Source: Roseomonas fluvialis
Lineage (GTDB): Bacteria; Pseudomonadota; Alphaproteobacteria; Acetobacterales; Acetobacteraceae
Direction of reading: 5' to 3'
Assembly: GCF_022846615.1 (NCBI RefSeq)
Contig: NZ_AP025637.1
Span: forward strand, 4,117,001 to 4,181,000
DNA length: 64,000 nucleotides
Part shown: positions 51,022 through 60,100 of the stretch, in pieces
Numbering within the stretch: position 1 is the first letter of the stretch
Layout: each line of letters begins with the position of its first letter
Notes under the pieces: model-generated
Databases searched by the model: none
Told to the model about the DNA's origin: nothing
Seen by the model: the letters and a program-made list of their open reading frames with translations, nothing else
Program-made: the position numbers and the translations under genes

Positions 51022-52251
51022 TCAACTCGGCGGACGCTTCACCCAGGCATCTCCACGTAAGGAGCGCTCCCGGCCGTAGTCGAACAGTGGGCGCATGTAG
51101 GACTGCGCGAATGGCTGATCGTAAGGGACAGTGAAATCCCGCCCGATGAAGGCGAGGTTGAAGTCCACCCGGTCGCGCTCGGTCGCAGTGTAGATTCGCC
51201 ACACGTCGTTGACCCCTGCGGAGGAAATCATGGCGGCAACCGCGCGGCCTGCAATGCCGATCGTCCGTCGGTCCACTGAAGCCCATTCGGGATCAAGCCG
51301 GCCGTTGCGAAGGACCCACGCCCTGGCCGGCGCTATCGGCTGCCCTCGTGCCATCCGCGCGCGACGAAACGTGCCGACGCTCGCCGGATAGAGGAAGACT
51401 TGAGCGAAGGCGCCGCCGTCAACGTGGAGTTCTTGGAACTCCTGGCCGTCAACGGTCACGTCGAACAGCACCGGTGAGAAGGCACCCGGTATGGCGGAGG
51501 AAGCCAGCAGGATCTTTCGAACCGTGTCCAGCGCCCTCGGGTGTCCGCTCTTGGCGATGGCGCCGATGTTCCAGATGATCGGCATTTGCGCATCGAGGTT
51601 GGACGTGCCGACCAGCAGCAGCCGGCCGCTGTCATAGGCGCGGGCGATTTCGGCCAACAGCGCGTTGTCGATGTATCGGGAGATCGTCCGGAACAGCGGG
51701 CCGTTGTCCGCCATACCGTCGTTCCAGATGGCTGCTGTCATGCCGCGCTGAACGATCACGTCGGCGAGCGTGATGTCCGTGAAGACACTTTTCAGATCAG
51801 CGTCACGGGCACTGCCCAGAAAAGCGAAAGGAGCGGTCAGCGCGCCGGTGCTGATACCAGTTACGAGGAAGAACGGCGGGCGATCGCCTCGCTCAGACCA
51901 GCCGTTGAGCACTCCCGCGCCAAAGGCGCCGTTTTCGCCGCCGCCCGAGATGCCCAGCAAATCCAACTCCGGCATTGGTGCGTTGGCAGAAAGGCCACGC
52001 GCCGCCATCTGGCGTTCTACAGCGGCGGTGAACTCCCGCTGGAGCGCCGCCTGGCCGGCAGCCTCTAAAGGAAAGAACCTCTCGTTCGGCAGGCCAACAA
52101 CCGACGCGGCACTGGCGCGGCCACTCGGCACGGCCGTGCCGCGGGTCGGTATGGAGCAGCCAGGGAGGGCCACGACACCACCGGCAGCGAGGGCTAGCAG
52201 CGAGCGCCGACGTGGCTGGGTCGCGGTCGGCACTGAGCTCAGCGGGGGCAT
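51022..52251 (-). CDS. Patatin-like phospholipase lipoprotein
   Basis: 409 aa. RRRSLLALAAGGVVALPGC is a twin-Arg-type signal with lipobox LPGC, so Cys32 is acylated. The patatin fold shows GISGGGENGAFGAGVL (oxyanion loop), GISTG with nucleophile Ser134, and DGGAF with the catalytic Asp of the Ser-Asp dyad. Patatins hydrolyse acyl chains of phospholipids or related esters. The gene is on the minus strand between the intact HTH gene and its first relic, so it looks like cargo brought in at that position. No immunity-like or secretion gene adjoins it. The catalytic residues are complete, so it is probably active. Confidence 0.88.
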   Translation of the reverse strand: MPPLSSVPTATQPRRRSLLALAAGGVVALPGCSIPTRGTAVPSGRASAASVVGLPNERFFPLEAAGQAALQREFTAAVERQMAARGLSANAPMPELDLLGISGGGENGAFGAGVLNGWSERGDRPPFFLVTGISTGALTAPFAFLGSARDADLKSVFTDITLADVIVQRGMTAAIWNDGMADNGPLFRTISRYIDNALLAEIARAYDSGRLLLVGTSNLDAQMPIIWNIGAIAKSGHPRALDTVRKILLASSAIPGAFSPVLFDVTVDGQEFQELHVDGGAFAQVFLYPASVGTFRRARMARGQPIAPARAWVLRNGRLDPEWASVDRRTIGIAGRAVAAMISSAGVNDVWRIYTATERDRVDFNLAFIGRDFTVPYDQPFAQSYMRPLFDYGRERSLRGDAWVKRPPS

Positions 52252-52514
52252 CGCGGACTCCTTGACCGGGGTGCGGATTGAACCCCGGCTTCACCGGGAC
52301 ATCCGCCTGGTGAAATCACCAAGCTGCCGGGGCGTAACCATCCGGGGCGTAGCAGTTGAGCGTCGCCGCGGTTATCGGAGAATGCCAGCCCTTTTTCGCC
52401 GCGCTTCTCAGCGGACAGCCCCCAGAGATCTGATCGGGAGAAGATCGGGCGTAGTGCCCTTGTGTGCCTTACTCGGTCTACCATCCTGTCGTGTTCTGTT
52501 TGGCCGGGCCGGAG

Positions 52515-52825
52515 TGGTCGAGGAAGGCGATGGTCGCCCCGGCGTGCTGGCGCTGGAGCGCAGGCAGCATCACGCTCATCAAAGCGGTCGCACGCGCCTT
52601 CCGGTGGCGGCGGATGCTGGAGACCGGGCGGTTCGGCACGATCAACGAACTGGCCGCAGCCGAGACGATCAACTCGTCCTACGTCTCGCGCGTACTGCGG
52701 CTGACGTTGGTGGCGCCGGTATCGTCCAGGCGATCCTCGATGGGCGGCAGCCAGGCGGCGTGACGCTGCCGGGGTTGATGGAGGCGTTTCCGGTGGAGTG
52801 GGAGCGACAGGCAAGCGGTCCATAA
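52515..52825 (+). pseudogene. Relic of the recombinase-associated HTH gene (copy 2)
   Basis: One frame reads SITLIKAVARAFRWRRMLETGRFGTINELAAAETINSSYVSRVLRLTLVAP, clearly related to residues ~35-90 of the protein at 50606. A frameshift near 52715 moves the match to another frame, IVQAILDGRQPGGVTLPGLMEAFPVEWE, ending at TAA 52823. The 5' part of the gene is lost or unrecognisable. It lies between two cargo genes. Confidence 0.8.
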
Positions 52826-52898
52826 ACGCCGGCTTCTGTTTTTGCCGCTGCTGGAGTTCTGACTGGCCCCGCGCGAGCATCGCCCTATATCCCGAATC

Positions 52899-53762
52899 AT
52901 GAAGCGAGCACCGCCACGCGCGCCACAGCCTGACCCAGCGCGTTCCATCAAGGCTGCGATTACCGGCCGGGTTATCGCGCTGTTCAACGATCGCTCGCGC
53001 GGCGAGGCGCCCGTCACGCGCCGCCTCGATGGCTTGTTCGGCCCCCAGGCTGTTGCATGGCGTGTCCATGGCGACGTTACGTCGATGATGGTCGGCGGGA
53101 TTTCGTCGCTGTTGCTTCAGATGCTGCACCCCGCCGTGCTGGCCGGCGTCTGGGATCACTCCAGTTTCCGGACCGACATGCACGGCCGCCTTCGGCGCAC
53201 CGCGCGCTTCATTGCCCTGACCACCTACGGCGGGCGCGATGAGGCCGATGCGGTTATTGCTCGCGTCCGCCACATCCATGACTGCGTGGGGGGCATGTTG
53301 CCGGACGGGACCCCCTACGCCGCGAATGATCCGGCGCTGCTGGCCTGGGTCCATGTCACCGAGGCGACGAGCTTTCTGAACGCCTGGCGCCGCTACGTCG
53401 AACCCGGCATGTCGGCGGCGGACCAGGATCGGTACTTTGCTGAGATGGCGCAGGTGGCGCACGCGCTGGGTGCGTCACCGGTGCCGGTGGATCGGTCAGC
53501 AGCGCGCCGCCTCGTCGAGACATACCGACCGCACCTGCGCACCGACGCCCGTACTCGCGAAGTCCGAGACCTCGTTCTGAAGGCGGCGACGGCCGACCGC
53601 CTGGCCATGGGCGTGCAGGTGCTGGGCAATCAGGCTGCCATCGACCTGCTGCCCGCATGGGCGCGACGCATGCACGGGCTGCCTAATCCCCTGCTCGCCC
53701 GCCCCTTCGTGCGCGCCGGGACGCTCGGGGTGGCGCAGACACTGCGCTGGGCCTTCCGCTAA
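52899..53762 (+). CDS. DUF2236 (MpaB/latex-clearing-protein-like) oxygenase-fold protein
   Basis: 287 aa. The DUF2236 pattern includes WRVHGDVTSMMVGGISSLLLQMLHPAVLAGVWDHSSF, RTARFIALTTYGG, HIHDCVGGMLPDG and LLAWVHVTEATSFL. The conserved HPAVLAGV histidine and later His residues match the haem- or metal-binding positions described for relatives such as rubber oxygenase. Most members have no assigned reaction. It starts ~75 bp after HTH relic 2 and ends 7 bp before relic 3, so it is the second cargo unit. No signal peptide is visible. Confidence 0.85.
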   Translation: MKRAPPRAPQPDPARSIKAAITGRVIALFNDRSRGEAPVTRRLDGLFGPQAVAWRVHGDVTSMMVGGISSLLLQMLHPAVLAGVWDHSSFRTDMHGRLRRTARFIALTTYGGRDEADAVIARVRHIHDCVGGMLPDGTPYAANDPALLAWVHVTEATSFLNAWRRYVEPGMSAADQDRYFAEMAQVAHALGASPVPVDRSAARRLVETYRPHLRTDARTREVRDLVLKAATADRLAMGVQVLGNQAAIDLLPAWARRMHGLPNPLLARPFVRAGTLGVAQTLRWAFR

Positions 53763-53768
53763 TTTGGT

Positions 53769-53985
53769 TATGGTGGCGGCGGACGCTGGAGGCCGGGCGG
53801 TTCGCCACGATCAATTAGCTCGCCGAGGCCGAGATGATCAACTTGTCCTACATCTCGCGCGTGCTGCGCCTCACGCTGCTGGCGCCCGACACTGTCGAGG
53901 CGATCCTGGGCGGGCCGCAGCCGGAGGCGATGGCGCTGCCGACGCTAACGCAGCTGTTTCCGGTGGAATGGGTTGTCGAAATCTC
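53769..53985 (+). pseudogene. Relic of the recombinase-associated HTH gene (copy 3)
   Basis: Starts abruptly with GGTGGCGGCGGA, corresponding to the FRWRRMLEAGRF position of the intact gene, then RTLEAGRFATIN, an in-frame TAG (53817), then LAEAEMINLSYISRVLRLTLLAPDTVEAILGGPQPEAMALP and a degraded end FPVEW. The open frame after the TAG runs on into the next gene, creating a chimeric frame that is probably not the true start of that gene. Confidence 0.8.
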
Positions 53986-53995
53986 TAGTATTGCG

Positions 53996-54523
53996 ATGCA
54001 ACGTGCTTCACCACGCCGGAACGACTCTCCCTTGCTTCAGTCCTCATCCAACGGTTCAGCGGTTTCGCTACCAAAGCTCGCAACCCGTGAGATCGAAGCG
54101 GCCAATCGCGCTGAAGCGACGGCGCTGCTGATCCGTGCAAGGTTTCGAGTCTACCGGCCAGAGGCTGACGTCACGGGCGAAGACCTCGTTTTGAGATGGC
54201 CCGATGGCCGCTTGCGAGCGGTACAGCTGAAGGGACGCCCCGCTGTCGATCGGTTACGATACAGCGGTCGAAACATCTGGATGCTCTTCCCGGATCCTTA
54301 CGGAAATTGTCCAGGCCGGAACTGGTTCTTGGTCGATCATGATGAATTTTACTCGTGGGTCGAGAACAGGCATGGGCGATCGCCTAAGTGGGAGCAATCT
54401 TGGAGTTACTCCTACATCACGAAGGCACTCGGCGTATTTCTAGCGCCGTATTGTCATATCCACTGGTCGTCGCAATCGACCGCGGCGGATATCACCGTCT
54501 CTAGCGCGGCTACCTCTCTCTGA
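53996..54523 (+). CDS. Putative restriction-like nuclease upstream of hsdR
   Basis: 175 aa from ATG 53996; the open frame begins earlier but there it is HTH relic 3. The core reads ATREIEAANRAEATALLIRARF-YRPEADVTGEDLVLRWPDGRLRAVQLKGRP, in which an Asp and a VQLK resemble the D...(E/Q)xK core of PD-(D/E)xK nucleases. NIWMLFPDPYGNCPGRNWFLVDHDEFY follows, a segment common in restriction-like hypothetical proteins. It ends 4 bp before hsdR, so it is probably part of the restriction operon. The function is inferred from motif and position. Confidence 0.6.
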   Translation: MQRASPRRNDSPLLQSSSNGSAVSLPKLATREIEAANRAEATALLIRARFRVYRPEADVTGEDLVLRWPDGRLRAVQLKGRPAVDRLRYSGRNIWMLFPDPYGNCPGRNWFLVDHDEFYSWVENRHGRSPKWEQSWSYSYITKALGVFLAPYCHIHWSSQSTAADITVSSAATSL

Positions 54524-54527
54524 GCCT

Positions 54528-56966
54528 ATGGACAAGACATCACTCAGCGAGCGCGACATCTGCACGAAGTTCATCACGCCGGCGCTGCGCGCTGCCGGTT
54601 GGGATGAAATGCTGCAGATCCGCGAGGAGGTCAGCTTTACCAAGGGGCGCATCATTGTCCGCGGCAAGCTGGTCAGCCGCGGGCAGGCCAAGCGTGCCGA
54701 CTACATACTCTCGGTGAAGCCCAACATTCCGCTCGCCATCATCGAAACGAAGGACAACACCCACAGCGTCGGAGACGGCCTTCAGCAGGCGCTCGAGTAC
54801 GCGGAAACGCTCCAGATCCCCTTCGTCTTTTCCTCCAACGGGGATGGGTTCGTTTTCCACGATCGAACGGCACCCGGCGGCCCGTCGGAAACCACACTGA
54901 GCCTGAACCAATTCCCTGCGCCCGATGAACTCTGGGCACGCTATCGCACCTGGAAAGGCATCGATCCCACCGCCGAGCAAATCGTCCTTCAAGACTACTA
55001 CGACGACGGCAGCGGCAAGGCGCCGCGCTACTACCAGGTCAACGCAGTCAACGCCGCGATTGAGGCCATCGCCAAGGGGCAGGATCGCATCCTGCTCGTG
55101 ATGGCCACCGGCACGGGCAAGACCTACACGGCCTTCCAGATCATCTGGCGGTTATGGAAGGCAGGCCGCAAGAAGCGCATCCTTTTCCTGGCCGACCGCA
55201 ACGTGCTGGTCGATCAGACCATGGTGAACGACTTCCGCCCGTTCGGCGGCGCTATGGCCAAGCTGTCCACCTCGTCGAAAACCATCGAACGCGCTGACGG
55301 CACGAAGGTTGATCTCACCCTGGCGCTCGACCGGCAGCGCCGAATCGACAGCGCCTACGAGATTTACTTGGGGCTCTACCAGTCCATCACCGGGCCAGAG
55401 GAGCGCCAGAAGCTCTACAAGGAATTCTCGCCGGGCTTCTTCGACCTCATCGTGATCGATGAGTGCCACCGCGGCAGCGCGGCCGAGGACTCCGCCTGGC
55501 GTGAGATCCTGGACTACTTCGCATCCGCCACGCAGATCGGCCTGACTGCTACCCCCAAGGAGACGCGCTACGTCTCGAACATCGAGTACTTCGGTGATCC
55601 GGTCTTCTCCTACTCCCTGAAGCAGGGTATCCGGGATGGCTTCCTTGCCCCCTACAAGGTGGTGAAGGTCCATATCGACCGCGACGTCGAAGGCTACCGC
55701 CCCGAGAAGGGTCAGCTCGACCGCGATGGAGAAGAGGTCGAGGACCGCATCTACAACACCAAGGACTTCGATCGCACGATCGTGCTGGATGAGCGCACCC
55801 GGCTCGTGGCGCGGAAGGTGACCGAGTTCCTGCGCGAGAGCGGTGACCGCTTCCAGAAGACCATCGTCTTCTGTGTCGACCAGGAACACGCAGCGCGCAT
55901 GCGCCAGGCCCTGGTCAACGAGAACGCCGACCTAGTGGCCGCCAACCACCGCTACGTCATGCGCATCACTGGCAACGACAAGGAAGGCCAGGATCAGCTC
56001 GGCAACTTTATCGACCCGGAGTCTACCTACCCCGTCATCGTCACCACCTCTCGCCTGCTCTCGACTGGCGTGGACGCACAGACTTGCCGGCTGATCGTGC
56101 TCGATCGCGAGATCGGCTCCATGACGGAGTTCAAGCAGATCGTAGGCCGCGGAACGCGCGTGCACGAGGACACGCGCAAATTCTACTTCACCCTGCTCGA
56201 CTTCCGCGGAGCCACAAACCACTTCGCCGACCCCGACTTCGACGGCGAGCCGGTGCAGATCTACGAGCCCGGTGCCGATGACCCAATCACGCCGCCCGAC
56301 GACGCACCGCCCGGTGCCGACGATGCCATCACGCCCGGCACCGACGAGACAGTTGTGGATGACCCCGACGGCGTGCACCTGCCGACCAAAGGCAGCGGCC
56401 AGCGCAAAGTCTATATCGACGGTGTCAGCGTCAGGATCATCACCGAGCGCATCGAGTACCTCGACGAAAACGGCAAGCTGGTCACTGAATCGCTCCGCGA
56501 TTTTACCAAGGCCGCGCTGCGCAAGCGCTTTGCCAGCCTCGATGACTTCCTCAAGCGCTGGAAATCAGAAGCGCGCAAGCAGGCCATCGTGGAGGAGCTG
56601 GAGGCCGAGGGCCTGCCGCTCGACCCGATTGCGGACGAGCTCGGCAAGAACCTCGATCCCTTCGATCTCATTTGCCACATCGCCTTCGATCGCAAGCCGC
56701 TTACCCGCCGCGAACGGGCGGACAACGTGCGCAAGCGCGATGCCTTCTCGAAGTACGGTCCCCAGGGCCGCGCCGTGCTGGACGCGCTGCTGGCCAAGTA
56801 TGCCGATGAGGGCGTGCTGAACCTCGACGACGCCAACGTCCTGCGCGTGACGCCCTTCACGGCCATGGGCAGCATCGTCGAACTCGTCCGCGCCTTCGGC
56901 GGCAAGCTGGGATTCGAACAGGCCGCGCAGGAATTGCAGGCCGCACTCTACCAGGATATCGCCTGA
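54528..56966 (+). CDS. hsdR: Type I restriction enzyme, R subunit (EcoEI-like)
   Basis: 812 aa. The N-terminal nuclease has the PD-(D/E)xK core ADYIL...IPLAIIETKDN (near residue 70). The translocase shows LVMATGTGKTYTAF (Walker A, near residue 193), LIVIDECHRGSA (motif II, near 310), GLTATP (motif III) and TSRLLSTGVDAQTCRLIVLDREIGSMTEFKQIVGRGTR (motifs V-VI). The C-terminal ~220 residues form the EcoEI_R_C domain that contacts the methylase core. The subunit translocates and cleaves unmethylated DNA. hsdM follows 3 bp later. All motifs are intact, so the enzyme is likely active. Confidence 0.95.
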   Translation: MDKTSLSERDICTKFITPALRAAGWDEMLQIREEVSFTKGRIIVRGKLVSRGQAKRADYILSVKPNIPLAIIETKDNTHSVGDGLQQALEYAETLQIPFVFSSNGDGFVFHDRTAPGGPSETTLSLNQFPAPDELWARYRTWKGIDPTAEQIVLQDYYDDGSGKAPRYYQVNAVNAAIEAIAKGQDRILLVMATGTGKTYTAFQIIWRLWKAGRKKRILFLADRNVLVDQTMVNDFRPFGGAMAKLSTSSKTIERADGTKVDLTLALDRQRRIDSAYEIYLGLYQSITGPEERQKLYKEFSPGFFDLIVIDECHRGSAAEDSAWREILDYFASATQIGLTATPKETRYVSNIEYFGDPVFSYSLKQGIRDGFLAPYKVVKVHIDRDVEGYRPEKGQLDRDGEEVEDRIYNTKDFDRTIVLDERTRLVARKVTEFLRESGDRFQKTIVFCVDQEHAARMRQALVNENADLVAANHRYVMRITGNDKEGQDQLGNFIDPESTYPVIVTTSRLLSTGVDAQTCRLIVLDREIGSMTEFKQIVGRGTRVHEDTRKFYFTLLDFRGATNHFADPDFDGEPVQIYEPGADDPITPPDDAPPGADDAITPGTDETVVDDPDGVHLPTKGSGQRKVYIDGVSVRIITERIEYLDENGKLVTESLRDFTKAALRKRFASLDDFLKRWKSEARKQAIVEELEAEGLPLDPIADELGKNLDPFDLICHIAFDRKPLTRRERADNVRKRDAFSKYGPQGRAVLDALLAKYADEGVLNLDDANVLRVTPFTAMGSIVELVRAFGGKLGFEQAAQELQAALYQDIA

Positions 56967-56969
56967 CCC

Positions 56970-58427
56970 ATGTCCGCCCGCACCACCGTCAAATCCATCC
57001 AGGACATCATGCGCCAGGACAGCGGCGTGGATGGGGACGCGCAGCGCCTCAGCCAGCTCTGCTGGATGTTCTTCCTCAAGATCATCGACGACCAGGACCA
57101 GGAACTCGAACTCCTGAAGCCCGACTACCGCTCTCCCGTCCCCGAGCGCTTCCAGTGGCGCACCTGGGCCGCGGACCCCGAGGGCATCACAGGCGAAGCC
57201 CTGCTCGACTTCATCAACGGCGAACTCTTCCCCGCGCTGAAGAACCTCCCGGTCTCCGCCACGCCCGGCGACCGCCGCCGCGTCGTCCGCGACGTGTTCG
57301 AGGACGCCTACAACTACATGAAGTCCGGCCAGCTGATGCGCCAGGTGGTCAACCGCATCACCAGCATCGACTTCAACAACCTCAGCGAACGCCAGCACTT
57401 CGGCGACATCTACGAACAGCTGCTCAACGATCTCCAATCCGCCGGCAACGCGGGCGAGTACTACACCCCCCGCGCCGTCACCTCCTTCATGGTCGACCGT
57501 ATCGACCCGCGGCCTGGCGAGATCCTCTTCGACCCCGCCTGCGGCACGGGCGGGTTCCTCACGTGCTCACTGCGCCACATGCGCGACCGCTACGTGAAGA
57601 AGACCACCGACGAATGGCTGATGCAGGGCGCCCTGCGCGCTGTGGAAAAGAAGCAGCTGCCGCACATGCTCTGCGTGACCAACATGCTGCTGCACGGCAT
57701 CGAGGACCCGAGCTTCGTCCGCCACGACAACACCCTCGCCCGCCCCTACATCAGCTACACCCAGTCCGACCGCGTCGACATCGTGCTCACCAACCCGCCC
57801 TTCGGCGGGCGGGAGGAAGACGGGATCGAGAGCAACTTCCCCGCTCACCTACGCACGCGGGAGACGGCGGACCTCTTTCTCGCGCTGATCATCCGCCTGC
57901 TGAAGCCGGGCGGCCGCGCCGCGGTGGTGCTGCCCGACGGCACGCTGTTCGGCGAAGGCGTGAAGACCCGCATCAAGGAAAGCCTGATGGAGGAGTGCAA
58001 CCTGCACACCATCGTCCGGCTGCCGAACTCGGTCTTCAAGCCCTACGCCTCGATCGGCACCAACCTGCTGTTCTTCGAGAGGGGTACGCCGACCACCGAG
58101 ACCTGGTTCTGGGAACACCAGGTGCCCGCGGGCCAGAAGGCCTACTCCATGACCAAGCCGATCCGGCTGGACCACTTTGCCGACTGCACCGCCTGGTGGG
58201 GCGGCCCGACCCGTGAAGGCCGCGCCGAAGGCCCCCAGGCCTGGCGCGTGACGGCCGAGGAGGTGAAGGCGCGCGGCTACAACCTCGACATCAAGAACCC
58301 AAACACCGTCGCGGCGGACCACGGCGACCCGGAGGCGCTACTGGCCGAACTCGACGCAGCCGAGGCCGAGACAGCCCGCCTGCAGGACCAGCTGAAGGCC
58401 ATCCTGGCGGAGGCGCTGACGCGATGA
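56970..58427 (+). CDS. hsdM: Type I restriction-modification methyltransferase, M subunit
   Basis: 485 aa. An N-terminal HsdM_N helical domain (LSQLCWMFFLKIIDDQDQELEL) precedes the N6-adenine methyltransferase: AdoMet motif LFDPACGTGGFLTCSL (near residue 187) and catalytic NPPFGG (near 274). The C-terminal part GYNLDIKNPNT and a coiled tail (ELDAAEAETARLQDQLKAIL) contact HsdS. The stop overlaps the hsdS start by 4 bp, so the stoichiometry is translationally set. The same transcript carries hsdR upstream. Confidence 0.96.
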   Translation: MSARTTVKSIQDIMRQDSGVDGDAQRLSQLCWMFFLKIIDDQDQELELLKPDYRSPVPERFQWRTWAADPEGITGEALLDFINGELFPALKNLPVSATPGDRRRVVRDVFEDAYNYMKSGQLMRQVVNRITSIDFNNLSERQHFGDIYEQLLNDLQSAGNAGEYYTPRAVTSFMVDRIDPRPGEILFDPACGTGGFLTCSLRHMRDRYVKKTTDEWLMQGALRAVEKKQLPHMLCVTNMLLHGIEDPSFVRHDNTLARPYISYTQSDRVDIVLTNPPFGGREEDGIESNFPAHLRTRETADLFLALIIRLLKPGGRAAVVLPDGTLFGEGVKTRIKESLMEECNLHTIVRLPNSVFKPYASIGTNLLFFERGTPTTETWFWEHQVPAGQKAYSMTKPIRLDHFADCTAWWGGPTREGRAEGPQAWRVTAEEVKARGYNLDIKNPNTVAADHGDPEALLAELDAAEAETARLQDQLKAILAEALTR

Positions 58428-60100
58428 ACGCGGCGCGGCTGCTGGCGTTGTATGAGCGCATCGCCGAGGCGCCGGATGCAGTGGCGCGGCTGCGGCGTTT
58501 CGTGCTGGACCTCGCAGTGCGGGGGAAGTTGGTATCGCAGGATGCCGGCGACGAACCGGCGTCGGAATTGCTGAAGCGCATCGCGCGGGAGAAGGCGCGG
58601 CTGGTCAAGTTGGGTGAGGTTCGGAAGCCGCGCGAACTTGGCAGCGCGGATGAGATAGAGGCCCCATTCCCCGTTCCGCCGAGTTGGAAATGGATCAGAC
58701 TTGACGGCGTCGGTGCCATCATCGGCGGCGGAACGCCCTCGGCGGCTGATGCAGAAAACTTCGCGGAACCTGGCGATGGGGTCCCTTGGCTCACGCCGGC
58801 AGACCTCGGCGGACACACCGAACTTTATGTCTCGCGCGGCGCTCGGGATCTCTCCGAGAAGGGCGCGCGCACGTCGTCCGCAACCATAATGCCGGCCGGC
58901 ACCGTCCTTTTCACCAGCCGCGCCCCGATCGGCTACGTCGCCATTGCCTCGAACCCGCTGGCGACGAACCAGGGCTTCAAGTCCATCGTGCCGTATGTGG
59001 TGGAGTGTTCGCGCTTCATTGCTGTGGCGATGAAGGCCTTTGCGCCGGAGATCGATGCGAAAGCACCGGGGACGACCTTCAAGGAAGTCTCGGGCAAGAT
59101 TGTTGCCGCAGTGCCATTCCCCCTCGCGCCGCTGGCCGAGCAGCACCGCATCGTCGCCAAGGTGGATGAGTTAATGGCGCTGTGCGACCGGCTGGAGGCG
59201 GCGCGGACGGCGCGAGAGGCGGCGCGCGACCGGCTGGCGGCAGCGAGCCTCGCCCGCCTCAACACCCCGGATCCCGAGACCTTCCCGACCGACGCGCGCT
59301 TCGCCCTCGACGCCCTGCCCGCCCTCACCACCCGCCCCGACCAGATCAAGGACCTCCGCCAGACCATCCTGAACCTAGCGGTACGCGGGAAGCTCGTGCC
59401 GCAGGATGCCCGCGATGAGCCCGTGTCCGCGCTCATTGCTCGCATCGGGACATATCGCCAGCACCATCAGGCCGGCCGGGCTCAGACGCAAAGCATCAGG
59501 CCGATCCCTGAAGCCGAAGCGCCTCATCCGGTGCCGAGTGGTTGGGCGTGGTTCCGCTTCGGCGATATCACTGTTTGCCGTGACGGCCGGCGCGTCCCGG
59601 TCTCAAAGGAGGAGAGAAGCGGACGCGCCAAGCTTTACGACTACTACGGCGCGTCCGGCGTTATCGATCGGATTGACGGCTATTTGTTCGATCAGCCCCT
59701 TCTGCTCATCGGGGAGGACGGAGCCAACCTCATCAATCGGTCAACGCCGATCGCGTTCATGGCGCGCGGAAGATACTGGGTAAACAACCACGCCCACGTC
59801 ATCGATGGCGTATCGGAGGACTTCCTTCGCTATCTTGAGCTCTTCATCAACGCCACGGACCTGAAGCTGTACGTCACAGGCACCGCGCAGCCCAAGATGA
59901 ACCAAGCGAAGATGAATTCGATTCCGGTCGCCTTGCCACCGCAGGGTGAACAGGAACGCATCCTGGCCAGGGTCAACGAGTTGATGGGTCTCTGCGGAAT
60001 ACTGGAGGCGGGCCTCACCGACGCGACCACCACCCGAACGCGGCTGTTGGAAGTCACCCTAACCGACACGCTTGCCCCCCTTCCCGAGATCGCCGCATGA
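58424..60100 (+). CDS. hsdS: Type I restriction-modification specificity subunit
   Basis: 558 aa, longer than many (~400-450). Two target recognition domains are recognisable: TRD1 after PFPVPPSWKWIRLDGVG, ending with IAVPFPL-like LAPLAEQHRIVAKVDELMALCDRLE; TRD2 after PVPSGWAWFRFGDITVC, ending PVALPPQGEQERILARVNELMGLCGILE. Each domain ends with the coiled-coil half repeat (central and distal conserved regions). The DNA target cannot be read from sequence. A short helical stretch, ARLLALYERIAEAPDAVARLRRFVLDLAVRGKLV, opens the protein. The stop overlaps the HEPN-CBS start by 4 bp. Confidence 0.95.
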   Translation: MNAARLLALYERIAEAPDAVARLRRFVLDLAVRGKLVSQDAGDEPASELLKRIAREKARLVKLGEVRKPRELGSADEIEAPFPVPPSWKWIRLDGVGAIIGGGTPSAADAENFAEPGDGVPWLTPADLGGHTELYVSRGARDLSEKGARTSSATIMPAGTVLFTSRAPIGYVAIASNPLATNQGFKSIVPYVVECSRFIAVAMKAFAPEIDAKAPGTTFKEVSGKIVAAVPFPLAPLAEQHRIVAKVDELMALCDRLEAARTAREAARDRLAAASLARLNTPDPETFPTDARFALDALPALTTRPDQIKDLRQTILNLAVRGKLVPQDARDEPVSALIARIGTYRQHHQAGRAQTQSIRPIPEAEAPHPVPSGWAWFRFGDITVCRDGRRVPVSKEERSGRAKLYDYYGASGVIDRIDGYLFDQPLLLIGEDGANLINRSTPIAFMARGRYWVNNHAHVIDGVSEDFLRYLELFINATDLKLYVTGTAQPKMNQAKMNSIPVALPPQGEQERILARVNELMGLCGILEAGLTDATTTRTRLLEVTLTDTLAPLPEIAA

